Shown here piece by piece: positions 9,550-18,824 of a stretch of 64,000 bases of DNA. The DNA comes from Verrucomicrobiaceae bacterium. GTDB taxonomy: Bacteria; Verrucomicrobiota; Verrucomicrobiia; Verrucomicrobiales; Verrucomicrobiaceae. Below the pieces are notes generated by a model. The model did not search any database. It worked only from the letters and a program-made list of their open reading frames with translations, and was not told the DNA's origin. The translations under genes were made by a program, and so were the position numbers. Where the stretch lies: the NCBI GenBank assembly GCA_016713035.1, contig JADJPW010000006.1:458066-522065 (forward strand), in the 5' to 3' direction. Position 1 is the first letter of the stretch; each line of letters begins with the position of its first letter.

Positions 9550-12337
9550 CTCACCCTCCCCGCCATCGCCCGCAGCACCGTGTCCAGCACGCTCTCCAGC
9601 TCCTTTCCCAGGTCATCCGCCAGGAAACGCAGCACGAGGTAGCCCCGCGTTTGCAGCAGCAGGTCCTTCCGCCGATCCCGGCGATAAGCGACGGCATCGC
9701 CCAGATGCTGCGCACCATCGATCTCGATGACGAACTTTGCTTTCTCGCAAAGCAGATCGACCTCCATCTCGCCGCGATCATCGAAAGGGATCGGCAGCCG
9801 TGCATTCAGCCGGAATTGACCCGCCAAGGCAGGCAGCGTCTCGAAGCGACGGAAAATGAAGGCCTCGCTGGCACTGCGAGCACGATCAGCACCTGCGGCA
9901 TCTGCGGTGGGAGGTCGCGTGGCGTGGACAAAGAGCTGCGCCAGCGGCGTGTCGATGCCATCGCGGATCAGGCGGCGCACGCTGGCGGCGTAGTCGGACT
10001 TCCACTGCGGATCGACAGGCAGCGGCACCTCCTGCGGCCAGCCGGGCAGGGCGTTCGCGGGTAGCAAAATCGTATAACCAACCGCCTCGTAGCCAGCGCA
10101 GCGCTTGTCGAACATGCGGGAGAGCATCGGCACATCCAGATCAGCGTAGTCATAGACCTGCACCACCGTTTTGCCGCTATGCAGCCGGTGCAAACGGCCC
10201 GCGTATTGGGCGATGGTGCCGCGCCATGAGACGGGCATCGTCAGAAAAAGCGTGTCTAGCCGCGCATCGTCAAAACCCTCACCAATGAAGCGACCGGTGG
10301 CCACGACGACGCGGCTTTCATCTGGCGGGATCGCCTTGAGCTGATCCAGCGCTGCGGCGAGCGATTTGCGACCCATGCCGCCTTGCAGCGTGACGACGTG
10401 GGCCACCTGGGGCCGCAGCGCCGCTGCCAGCGCCTCCAGATGCTCCGTGCGCTCCGTCAGCACGATGGGCGAGCGACCGCCGCGCACGGCGAGCACCACC
10501 TCGGCGATGATTTGCGCCGTGCGGGCCTCCGACCGCATCACGGCATCGCACAGTCGCTGAAATTCCATGCGCTTGTCCTCCTGCGCCTCGCCGCCGGGCA
10601 CGAAGCCCGTGGGCCGCACCAGCACCTCGTGTGTAAAGGGCCGCTCCGCCGCCTGCTGCCGCGCATCCACGCGATGCCGCACTGGCCCGCATTGCATGAA
10701 GAGGATCGGATGATGCCCGTCCTTCCGCGTCACCGTGGCCGACAAACCGGTGACGTATCGCGCCTTCACCCGACGAGCCACGAGCTCAAAACTCTGCGCC
10801 GAGAGATGATGGCACTCATCTACGATCACATGGCCGTAATCCGCCACCGCATCACTCACTACGCCCTTGCGCACCAGGCTTTGCAGCAGCGCCACATCGA
10901 TCAGACCCGTCAGTTTTTTCTTCCCGCCGCCCCAGCGACCGATCTCCGATGCCTTGAGGCTCAAAAATTGCCCCAGCCGCTCCACCCACTGCTCCATGAG
11001 CTGCTGCCGATGCACGAGGATGAGCGTGCTCACGCCCCGCTGGGCCAGTAACCACGCTGCGAGCACCGTTTTGCCAAAAGCCGTCGTCGCCGACAAAATG
11101 CCGAAATCATGCGCCAGCATTGCCCCGCCCGCTTTTTGCTGATCCGGCCTCAAAGTGCCGCCAAAGGCCACCGCGAGCCGTTTTCCGCCAAATCGCTCGT
11201 CCCGCAGCTTCACTTTGATTTTGAGCATCTTCAGCAGCTCCTGCACCTCATCCACACAACCACGCGGCAGGGCGATATGCTCCGCATGATCTTCCGCACA
11301 GCAGATGATGCGCGGCTTGTTCCACACCGGCAGCCTCATCGCCTGCGTCTTGTAAAACTCCGGATTCTGAAACGACGCGATGCGGATCAGCGCATTGCGC
11401 AGCGATGGCGGCAACGCAGCCTTCGGCACATAAAGCGAGTCCGCCAGCACCAGCTCGAGGCTCGCAGGCATCTCACCCACCATCGGCGAGTCTTTGCGAC
11501 GCGATGGCATCAGCTTCCACGGCTCCGCCGCGTCCTCATCCTCCGCCAGAGCCATTCGCACACCCACGATGCGGCCACGTCCCTCCGTCTCACGCACGAT
11601 CGCCTCCACCTGTGCCCGGCTCATGTGCTGGATGCCCGCCATGAACGCCCACTGATCCTCAAACGGCTCCAGTGCCTCATTCACAAACACACTGTTCCCC
11701 TTCTCCCGCACCGCCTTCTGCATCGGCAGCGCGATTAAATTCCCAAAGCCTCCGCGCGGCAGCGTGTCCTGATTCGGAAAGAAGCGGTCATAAGACTTCA
11801 TCCCCGCCTCCGGACGCTGCTCCATCGTCTCCGTCAGCACATGCGCCCCCAGCTTCCGCGCCAGCGCCGCCGGGATCGCCTCCGCGAAAAACACCCACAC
11901 ATGCCCGCCCTCCCCGCTGCGCGACCTCTCCAGCACCGCAGGCACCTTCAGCCTCTCGCAAGTCGCCAAAAACGCCCGCGCATCCGCCGCCCAGTCCCCT
12001 TCATCGAAATCCACCGCCAAGAAAAAACACCGCTCATCCAGCAGCATCGGATACACCCCCGCCACAAACGCCTTCCCCCGCTCATCCACCCCCGAAAGAT
12101 GCCGCCTGATGACCTCATCTGTCACCGGCAGCCACTTCTGAAACCGGCAGTCCGAGCACTTGATCCTCGGCTTCTCACAGATCCCCGCACCCACTCATTC
12201 CCACACACCGGCGAATACCCGCTCTTTCCTGACTTCACCGATTCAAACCGCAGTGGATACACCTCCTCTCGCCCCCGAAACAGCGAGCGGAAAAGCGTGA
12301 TCTTCTCCGCCGGGGTGGATTGGTTGGTGACGGGCAT
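9531..12337 (-). CDS. AEP-type primase / SF2 helicase / DUF559-like nuclease fusion (TOTE-type), one-base frame break
   Basis: The restored protein is about 935 residues. Its N-terminus (ATG at 12337, 15 bases after the upstream ATPase stop) has LFRSLFRGREEVYPLRFES and CGNEW, and continues in another frame with ICEKPRIKCSDC, giving a probable Cys zinc site. One base is missing in the G run near 12196. Next is an archaeo-eukaryotic-primase-like core with VDFD (about 109) and SGEGGH (about 141), as in the AEP domain described for TOTE conflict systems. The SF2 helicase has AFGKT (about 420), DECH (about 507), SAT and QYAGRLHR. The C-terminus is a DUF559/Vsr-like nuclease fold with EVDLLCEKAKFVIEID (9705-9764). 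This family is linked to biological conflict systems. The uninterrupted frame alone begins at a GTG at 12194, which is probably an artefact. Confidence 0.82.
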
Positions 12338-12352
12338 GGAGAGGCTATTTGC

Positions 12353-13591
12353 TCAAAGGTGATGCCAGGGGATCGCGGTGATGTGGGAGTCGAGTTGCAT
12401 CGGGCGGTCGCAGCGGCAAACGACGTAGCCGCGCTTGGCTTTGCCTTTCTGCTCGGCCATGAAGGTGCGCAGGTGGCGGGCATCGGAAGGAGTGGGGTTT
12501 GTGGTCCATTTCACCTCGATGGGGATGATCTCACCACCGTGCTCGATGATGAAGTCCACCTCCGCGCCGTCCTTGGTGCGCATGTAGTAGAGATTGCCTT
12601 TGCCCAGGTAGCGCAGGCGTTTCCATAGCTCGATCCCGACCCATTGCTCAAAGATGGGGCCAGGATTGGACAGCACCGTCTGCTCAGATGCTGTCAGCCC
12701 TGCGGCGGCGTGACGCAGGCCGAGGTCAAAGAGGTAGAAGCGCGGGGTCGAGAGCAGTTGCTTCCTCGGGCTGCGGGTCCAGGCGGGAAGGGTGAAGCCG
12801 AGAAACATGTCCTCCAAAAGCTGGTAGTGCGCCTTGACCGTCGGCTGCGAGAGAGCGGCTTCGTTGGAGATGGCGGCATAGTTCACGATCTGGCCGGATT
12901 CGGCAGCCGCGAGTTGCAGGAAGCGCTGAAACTTCCCCCAATCACGCACCAGGCCCTCGCGGCGGATTTCCTCCTCCAAATGCAGCACCGCATAGCCATT
13001 GAGCATCGCGTCCCGGTCCTCCTCATCCGCGGTGACGACGCCCGGTAGCTCGCCGAAGGCCAGCCGCGTGATCAGATCCGCCTCGGGGAAACGGTTGCGG
13101 CTCGGGGGATCAAAAGAAATGTCGATGATGCCTGCGCTGGTGGCTTTCATCGACTTCGGAGCTGGACGTTCAGCCATCGTCAGGGGGAAGAGGTGATGCA
13201 CAAAGCTGCGCCCCGGCAGCAGGTTTGCTCCGGCCTGTCGCAGCTTTCGCGCCGAGCTGCCGCACAGGATGAAGCGCCAGCGTTTCTTGTCCGAATCGAA
13301 AAGATGTTGCACTGCATCAAACAGGGCGGGCACAGCCTGCACCTCATCGACAAAGACGGTGTGCGGCTCCTTTTGGCCTGGCATGGCCTGGCAGATGCGG
13401 ATCAGCCTTTCTGGCTCGCGCAGGAAGCGTGATCGCTCACCCGGATCAGCCAGATCAAAGATGTGGGCGTGCTCTGGCAGCAGGGAGCGGATGAGTGTGG
13501 ACTTCCCACACTGCCGCGCTCCGAACACGATGTGAACGAACGGTCGAGTGAGCTTTGCGGCGAGTGTCGGGGCATACCAGCGGTCAAACAT
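12353..13591 (-). CDS. AAA_14/DUF4143-family ATPase with nuclease-like C-terminus
   Basis: The 412-residue protein starts MFDRWYAPTLAAKLTRPFVH and has Walker A GARQCGKSTLI (about residues 23-33) and Walker B HTVFVDEVQAVP, typical of the AAA_14 plus DUF4143 family. A winged-helix-like middle section (AISNEAALSQPTVKAHYQLL) precedes the C-terminal EVDFIIEHGGEIIPIEVKW at about 344-362, a clear PD-(D/E)xK-type E-VD...EVK core. It is the first gene of the minus-strand block, and its stop is 15 bases before the proposed start of the primase-helicase, so the two are probably co-transcribed. Family members are widespread and poorly understood; a role in mobile-element conflict is inferred, not shown. 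Confidence 0.85.
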   Translation of the reverse strand: MFDRWYAPTLAAKLTRPFVHIVFGARQCGKSTLIRSLLPEHAHIFDLADPGERSRFLREPERLIRICQAMPGQKEPHTVFVDEVQAVPALFDAVQHLFDSDKKRWRFILCGSSARKLRQAGANLLPGRSFVHHLFPLTMAERPAPKSMKATSAGIIDISFDPPSRNRFPEADLITRLAFGELPGVVTADEEDRDAMLNGYAVLHLEEEIRREGLVRDWGKFQRFLQLAAAESGQIVNYAAISNEAALSQPTVKAHYQLLEDMFLGFTLPAWTRSPRKQLLSTPRFYLFDLGLRHAAAGLTASEQTVLSNPGPIFEQWVGIELWKRLRYLGKGNLYYMRTKDGAEVDFIIEHGGEIIPIEVKWTTNPTPSDARHLRTFMAEQKGKAKRGYVVCRCDRPMQLDSHITAIPWHHL

Positions 13592-13597
13592 AAGGCC

Positions 13598-13664
13598 AAT
13601 CTAAGGCGATAAATCCAAATGTCACTTTAGATTACGCGTCTATTTCTAATGTTCTGTTTGGATT
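13598..13664 (-). promoter_or_regulatory. Interleaved inverted repeats before the DUF4143 ATPase gene
   Basis: Two inverted repeats interleave immediately upstream of the ATG at 13591: AATCTAA (13598-13604) with TTAGATT (13627-13633), and AATCCAAA (13612-13619) with TTTGGATT (13657-13664). The stretch is much richer in A+T than the coding sequence around it, as expected of a promoter. Its placement suggests promoter/operator control of the minus-strand block. No protein binding is shown. Confidence 0.35.
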
Positions 13665-14008
13665 GTGAGCCTACAGGGGAGCGTTGTCGTAAGTCCTTGC
13701 TGGCCGTTTTCGATGTGTTCGAGGCCTGGGGGAAGGCTGCTTTTGAATTTGGGGCACCGATGAGTGTGATCACGACGATTAGGCTTTTCTGACGGCGCAA
13801 GTCATGGCTACAGGCGTTCGCAATGCCTGTGAACTGCTCTACTTTTGTAGTGATGAAATCATGGTCTCCTTTCGACTGAACCCTGGACTAGATCAAAGCG
13901 CAGCTTCGCAAGCTCCATAAAGGCCGAACTAAAGATTTGGTGAATCACTAGCAGGATGGTCTTTGCTTGATTTGGCTGGTCTCCACGCTTGAGAAAGTAG
14001 CACTGCTC
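13665..14008. other. Intergenic region upstream of gcvP
   Basis: About 340 bases without a supportable gene. I looked for a glycine riboswitch because gcvP follows, but did not see the conserved aptamer core. One hairpin stands out at 13810-13830: a 9-bp stem (ACAGGC plus GTT pairing with AAT plus GCCTGT, one G-U pair) with a 3-base loop. It has no T-run after it, so it is not a convincing terminator. Confidence 0.4.
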
Positions 14009-16834
14009 ATGTCCACGAACTTTTCTCGCCGTCATATCGGTCCGTCTGCCTCGGAGGCAGTGTCGATGCTCCAAACTCTCGGTTTTCAGTCGCTGGATGC
14101 TTTGATCGACAATGTCGTGCCAGAGGCCATCCGCAGCCGGGAGGCGCTGAATTTACCACAGCCGCTCTCGGAGGAACAGGCGCTACGCAGACTCAAGCAG
14201 ATGATGGGGCGCAATAAGGTGCTGCGCTCCTTTATCGGACTGGGCTATCACGATACTTTTACGCCACCAGTGATTCAGCGGAACGTGCTGGAGAATCCAG
14301 GCTGGTACACGGCTTACACTCCGTATCAGGCTGAGATCGCACAGGGGCGACTGGAGGCGCTGATGAATTTCCAGACGATGATTTGTGATCTGACGAAGAT
14401 GGATGTGGCGAATGCATCCCTGCTGGATGAGGGCACTGCTTGTGCCGAGGCACTGGGACTGGCTCTGGCGCAGGTGAATGGCGCATCGCATGTGGTCGTA
14501 TCGGATCAATGCCATCCACATGTCACCGAGGTGGTAAAGACACGCTTAGCGGCGCTGAGCGTGGAGGTGAAAGTGGTCGATGTGATGCACTGGCGACATG
14601 ATAGCTCCAGTAAGCCTGCCGCTGTGCTGGTCAGCTATCCAGACACCCTCGGAGTGATTCAAGATTATGAATCTCTGGCGCTGGAGACGCATGCGGCGGG
14701 TGCTCTGCTCGTGGTGAGTGCGGATCTGCTGGCGCTGGCGGTATTGCGCCCGCCGGGAGAGTTTGGCGCGGATATTTGCGTGGGGAATAGTCAGCGTTTT
14801 GGCGTGCCGCTGGGCTTTGGTGGACCGCATGCTGCCTTCATGGCGGTGAAGGATGCGCTGAAGCGTCGCATGCCTGGGCGCTTGGTCGGCTTGTCCAAAG
14901 ACGCGGCGGGGCGGCCTGCGTATCGGCTTTCCTTGCAGACGCGTGAGCAGCATATCCGCCGTGAAAAGGCCACTAGCAACATCTGCACGGCACAGGTGCT
15001 GCTCGCGGTGATCGCTGGCATGTATGCCGTGTATCATGGGCCAGAGGGGCTGCGCCGGATCGCCCTCCGCACCCATGGAGCCGCAGTGTGGCTGGCCAGC
15101 GAGCTGATGCAGGGTGGAGTGGATGTCCTGAGTGATGATTTTTTTGATACCTTGAGCATCCGCACGGCCAAGGCAGATGATGCGCTGAAGCGTGCGCAGC
15201 TTTACGGCATCAATCTCCGTAAAATCGACGCACAGACTGTGGGCGTCGCACTGGATGAGCGTGTGACCGCAGAGGAGCTGGTTCATCTTCTTGCCGTGTT
15301 TGGTATCGCCAAGCCGAAGCAGCAACCGCTCCTACAGGATGAGCATGAGCTGCACTTCTCTGCCCAGCATCAGCGGACATCGGCTTACCTGAAGCATCCT
15401 GTCTTCAATAGCTACCACAGTGAGTCAGAGATGATGCGCTACCTCCACCGCTTAGAGGTGAAAGACATCGCGCTCAATCGCAGCATGATCCCACTGGGCT
15501 CCTGCACGATGAAACTGAATGCGGTGGCGGAAATGATGCCTCTGAGCTGGCCAGAGGTGAATGCACTGCACCCTTTTTGCCCGTATGATCAGAGTGAGGG
15601 CTACCACGCCATGTTTAGCGAGCTGGAGTCTTGGCTCGCCGAGTGTACAGGGTTTGATGCCGTGTCGCTCCAGCCCAATGCGGGCTCGCAGGGAGAGTAT
15701 GCGGGGCTTTTGGCCATCCGGCGCTTCCATGAGGCACATGGAGACCATCACCGCGATGTGTGCCTCATTCCGACCTCTGCACACGGCACGAATCCCGCCA
15801 GTGCCGTCATGTGCGGCATGAAAGTCGTGCCTGTCATATGTGATGAGCAGGGCAATATCAGTGTGGATGATTTGAGATCGAAAATCGCAAACCACGCTGA
15901 CAATCTCGCCGCGCTCATGGTGACGTATCCTAGCACGCATGGTGTCTTTGAGGCCAGCATCGTGGAAATCTGCCGCGCAGTCCATGATGCCGGTGGTCAG
16001 GTCTATATGGATGGGGCGAACATGAATGCCCAAGTCGGACTCACCTCTCCTGGACGCATCGGGGCGGATGTCTGCCATCTGAATCTGCACAAGACCTTCT
16101 GCATCCCACATGGGGGCGGTGGACCCGGCGTGGGACCGATCGCTGTGGCGGCTCATCTACGTCCACATCTGCCTGGGCATCACACCTGGAGTGATCAAAA
16201 AGTCGGAGCTGTCTGCTCTGCCCCCTGGGGGAGTGCGAGCATCTGCACCATCTCATGGATGTACATCGCCATGATGGGGCCGCAGCTCGTGCAGGCCACG
16301 AAGTATGCCATCCTGAACGCGAACTATACAGCAAAGCGCCTGGAGCCGAGTTTCCCTACCCTATATAAGGGGCAGGGAGGCCTTGTGGCGCATGAGTGCA
16401 TCATCGACCTTCGGCATTTCAAACGCGTCACCGTCGAGGACGTGGCCAAGCGGCTCATGGACTTCGGATTTCATGCACCGACGATGAGTTGGCCAGTGGG
16501 CGGCACTCTGATGATCGAGCCCACGGAGAGCGAGAGCCAAGCCGAGCTGGATCGCCTGTGCGAGGCCCTGCAATGCATCCGCTCGGAAATCGAATCCATC
16601 GAAACTGGCACATCGGATGCAGTAGATAACGCCCTCAAGCACGCTCCTCACACTGCGGAAGCAGTCTGCGCCAATCACTGGCCCCATGCCTACTCACGAG
16701 AAGAAGCCACTTATCCACTGAAATGGGTCCGTGAGTCGAAATACTGGCCCCCGGTAGCTCGCATCGACAACGTCCACGGAGACCGTCATCTGATCTGCAC
16801 CTGCGTCAGTGTGGAAGAGGCTGCGGCTCAATGA
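14009..16834 (+). CDS. gcvP: Glycine dehydrogenase (decarboxylating), P-protein
   Basis: This is the PLP-dependent P-protein of the glycine cleavage system. It decarboxylates glycine and passes the aminomethyl group to lipoyl-GcvH. I chose the ATG at 14009 (MSTNFSRRHIGPSASEAVSM), giving 941 residues, because RRHIGP is the usual N-terminal landmark; an in-frame start 14 codons upstream lacks family similarity. The PLP lysine lies in CHLNLHKTFCIPHGGGGPG (Lys near 695). IPLGSCTMKLNA and the glycine-rich region GFGGPHAAF are also present. The length matches the single-chain bacterial type. The gcvT and gcvH genes are not in the window. Confidence 0.96.
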   Translation: MSTNFSRRHIGPSASEAVSMLQTLGFQSLDALIDNVVPEAIRSREALNLPQPLSEEQALRRLKQMMGRNKVLRSFIGLGYHDTFTPPVIQRNVLENPGWYTAYTPYQAEIAQGRLEALMNFQTMICDLTKMDVANASLLDEGTACAEALGLALAQVNGASHVVVSDQCHPHVTEVVKTRLAALSVEVKVVDVMHWRHDSSSKPAAVLVSYPDTLGVIQDYESLALETHAAGALLVVSADLLALAVLRPPGEFGADICVGNSQRFGVPLGFGGPHAAFMAVKDALKRRMPGRLVGLSKDAAGRPAYRLSLQTREQHIRREKATSNICTAQVLLAVIAGMYAVYHGPEGLRRIALRTHGAAVWLASELMQGGVDVLSDDFFDTLSIRTAKADDALKRAQLYGINLRKIDAQTVGVALDERVTAEELVHLLAVFGIAKPKQQPLLQDEHELHFSAQHQRTSAYLKHPVFNSYHSESEMMRYLHRLEVKDIALNRSMIPLGSCTMKLNAVAEMMPLSWPEVNALHPFCPYDQSEGYHAMFSELESWLAECTGFDAVSLQPNAGSQGEYAGLLAIRRFHEAHGDHHRDVCLIPTSAHGTNPASAVMCGMKVVPVICDEQGNISVDDLRSKIANHADNLAALMVTYPSTHGVFEASIVEICRAVHDAGGQVYMDGANMNAQVGLTSPGRIGADVCHLNLHKTFCIPHGGGGPGVGPIAVAAHLRPHLPGHHTWSDQKVGAVCSAPWGSASICTISWMYIAMMGPQLVQATKYAILNANYTAKRLEPSFPTLYKGQGGLVAHECIIDLRHFKRVTVEDVAKRLMDFGFHAPTMSWPVGGTLMIEPTESESQAELDRLCEALQCIRSEIESIETGTSDAVDNALKHAPHTAEAVCANHWPHAYSREEATYPLKWVRESKYWPPVARIDNVHGDRHLICTCVSVEEAAAQ

Positions 16835-16918
16835 TTTGGCTAACCTGCGGCCGACTTCTGTCTGGCATCTATCTTTTCAAAAGCCCACCATAACTTTTGG
16901 CCCACTGGAGTCATAAGG

Positions 16919-16992
16919 TGGAGCGGGTGATGGGAATCGAACCCACGTATCAAGCTTGGGAAGCTCGTGTTCTACCATTGAACTACACCCGC
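16919..16992 (-). tRNA. tRNA-Gly (anticodon CCC), CCA encoded
   Basis: Read on the minus strand, the acceptor 5' strand GCGGGTG pairs with CACCCGC, followed by discriminator U and an encoded CCA (16919-16921). The T-arm has GTGGGTTCGATTCCCAT. The anticodon stem CGAGC/GCTTG encloses the 7-base loop TTCCCAA, giving anticodon CCC, which reads GGG. The body is 71 bases without CCA. It lies convergent with, and about 85 bases after, gcvP. No terminator was seen beyond it. Confidence 0.93.
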
Positions 16993-17210
16993 GTGTAAGG
17001 TGTTGTATGAGTAGTCGTGAGCACCACTGCGGCAATCACTTTGTTCATTTATCCGGGGCGGGAGAGGCGCGTTTTTGACGGGTCGGTATCACTGACGATT
17101 TGCGGCTAAGGTTCAAAATAGGGCGGGAAAAGCCAAATTGAGCCAGATATAAATATTGCATATACGCATACACTCATATAGAAATCTGATTGGAAACTTC
17201 TATTTCAACT
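16993..17210 (+). other. Promoter-bearing intergenic region before the sulfur cluster
   Basis: No gene is seen between the tRNA and the SQR-like flavoprotein. The last 60 bases are A+T-rich and include TTGCAT then TATAGA separated by 15 bases (about 17155-17181), a possible but non-ideal sigma-70-like promoter for the downstream genes. No riboswitch or operator was recognised. Confidence 0.3.
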
Positions 17211-18437
17211 ATGAGCAAACACCTTCTCATCCTCGGCGGCGGCACTGCTGGCACCATGATGGCGAATCACCTCCGCCGTCGTCTTTCGAGGTCAGATTGG
17301 CGAATGACTGTAGTGGATCGCTCAGAGCGGCACCTGTATCAGCCAGGGTTTCTTTTTTTACCCTTCGGGATTTATGAAGAGAGCGATATTGTGCGACAGA
17401 CGCGGGATTTTATCCCTCACGGCGTCGATTTCGTCCAGGCTGAGGTAGATCAGATTCTCCCATCAGAGCACGCGGTCACCTTCAATGATGGAAAGCGACT
17501 GTCCTACGACCTGCTCATCGTCGCTACAGGCTGTCGCACGGCCCCGGAGGAAACAGAGGGCATGCTAGGGCCAAAATGGCGTGTGAACGTGCATGATTTC
17601 TACACGCTTGATGGTGCTAAGGCTCTGCGGGAAAAGTTGGCCGATTTCACTGGTGGTCGTGTGGTCGTCCATATCAACGAAATGCCGATCAAGTGCCCTG
17701 TGGCTCCACTGGAGTTTGCATTCCTGGCCGATACCTATTTCCGCGAGCGTGGACTGCGAGACAAAATCACGCTCACCTATGTCACGCCACTCTCTGGAGC
17801 CTTTACCAAGCCCAAATCCTCCAAGAAGCTCGGTCATCTGCTGGCTGACAAGGGTATCGAACTGGTCACTGACTTCGTAGCAGAACGGGTCGATCAGGAA
17901 AATGACAAGCTGATCTGCTTTGATGGTCGTGAGGTGCCATACGACCTCCTGGTGACCACGCCGACGAACATGGGCTCTGAAGCCGTGCGCCGCAGCGCCA
18001 TGGGTGATGATCTCGATTTCATCCCGACTCATAAACACACGCTCCAATCGCTCCAGCACCCCGATGTCTTTGTCATCGGTGATGCGACGAATGTGCCTGC
18101 CTCCAAAGCGGGCTCCGTAGCCCACTTTGAGAGTGAAACGCTCGCTGATAACGTGATGCGCCATATCCGAGGCGAACCACTGAAGGAGGACTTCGATGGC
18201 CACTCGAATTGTTTCATCGAGTCAGGAAACGGCAGAGCCTTGCTCATCGACTTTAATTATGAGTATGAGCCACACGAGGGTAATTTCCCCTTTGCCTTCG
18301 GCCCGATGAAGTTGCTGGAAGAGTCACGGCTCAATCACCTCGGCAAACTAGCTTTTCGCCATGTTTATTGGAATGTGCTGCTAAAAGCCTGGCCGATGCC
18401 GGGTATCAGCAGACATAAGAAAAAGCCAATAGCGTGA
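17211..18437 (+). CDS. Sulfide:quinone oxidoreductase-like FAD flavoprotein
   Basis: The product is 408 residues from the ATG at 17211 (MSKHLLILGGGTAGTMMANH). An earlier in-frame ATG at 17190 would add seven residues before the FAD-binding strand and is less likely. The N-terminal GGGTAG dinucleotide motif, YDLLIVATGCRTAPEE and the late FVIGDAT motif are those of the SQR/NDH-2-like pyridine nucleotide-disulfide family. Two SQR-type cysteines are visible (ATGC and PIKCPVAPLE). Where classical SQR has a third redox Cys after the GDA motif, this protein reads TNVPASKAG. It therefore probably oxidises a reduced sulfur species at the membrane quinone pool, perhaps with altered chemistry. The TusE-like and DsrE-like genes follow on the same strand. 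Confidence 0.8.
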   Translation: MSKHLLILGGGTAGTMMANHLRRRLSRSDWRMTVVDRSERHLYQPGFLFLPFGIYEESDIVRQTRDFIPHGVDFVQAEVDQILPSEHAVTFNDGKRLSYDLLIVATGCRTAPEETEGMLGPKWRVNVHDFYTLDGAKALREKLADFTGGRVVVHINEMPIKCPVAPLEFAFLADTYFRERGLRDKITLTYVTPLSGAFTKPKSSKKLGHLLADKGIELVTDFVAERVDQENDKLICFDGREVPYDLLVTTPTNMGSEAVRRSAMGDDLDFIPTHKHTLQSLQHPDVFVIGDATNVPASKAGSVAHFESETLADNVMRHIRGEPLKEDFDGHSNCFIESGNGRALLIDFNYEYEPHEGNFPFAFGPMKLLEESRLNHLGKLAFRHVYWNVLLKAWPMPGISRHKKKPIA

Positions 18438-18476
18438 GGCATGTACCAGATCTCGAAACCCAACTAACCAACGACC

Positions 18477-18788
18477 ATGAAAAAGAACATCGCAGGAACT
18501 GAAATCGACGTGAACGAGGAAGGCTACCTCACGGACATGTCACAATGGAGCGAAACGATCGCCGCCGCCATCGCGGTCGAAGAGGGCATAGGCACGCTCA
18601 CCGATGGCCACATGAAAGTCATTCGCTACCTGCGTGAGCAGCAATCGAAAGGGGCCGCCCTCACCATTCGCAGCATGGGGAAAAGCGGTGTCGTGACGAC
18701 AAAAGAGCTCTATGACCTCTTCCCCGGCGGTCCTCTGAAGAAGTCCTCCAAGATCGCAGGCATTCCCAAGCCTGTCGGCTGCATCTAA
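18477..18788 (+). CDS. TusE/DsrC/DsvC-family sulfur carrier
   Basis: The 103-residue protein has the family's N-terminus (GTEIDVNEEGYLTDMSQWSE) and C-terminal arm ending KIAGIPKPVGCI. The penultimate Cys (CysA) is kept. The second Cys of true DsrC, 11 positions before it, is Ser here (SSKIAGIPKP), so the trisulfide chemistry of dissimilatory DsrC is not expected. A TusE-like persulfide carrier role is more likely. It starts 39 bases after the SQR-like gene and 36 bases before the DsrE-like gene. No dsrAB is in the window. Confidence 0.88.
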   Translation: MKKNIAGTEIDVNEEGYLTDMSQWSETIAAAIAVEEGIGTLTDGHMKVIRYLREQQSKGAALTIRSMGKSGVVTTKELYDLFPGGPLKKSSKIAGIPKPVGCI

Positions 18789-18824
18789 CCAACCAAGAAC
18801 ACAGAATCACGAACCAAGAAGTTT

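Noticed and set aside
10383..11051. Plus-strand open frame of 222 codons inside the primase-helicase
   Set aside because: Antisense shadow of the helicase domain, with no start signal or motifs.
13810..13830. Hairpin as a terminator for an unseen gene
   Set aside because: No T-run follows and no gene ends nearby on the plus strand.
13665..14008. Possible glycine riboswitch before gcvP
   Set aside because: The conserved glycine aptamer core was not found; only an isolated 9-bp hairpin is present.
14546..15325. Antisense open frame within gcvP
   Set aside because: gcvP is certain here and the antisense frame has no family features.
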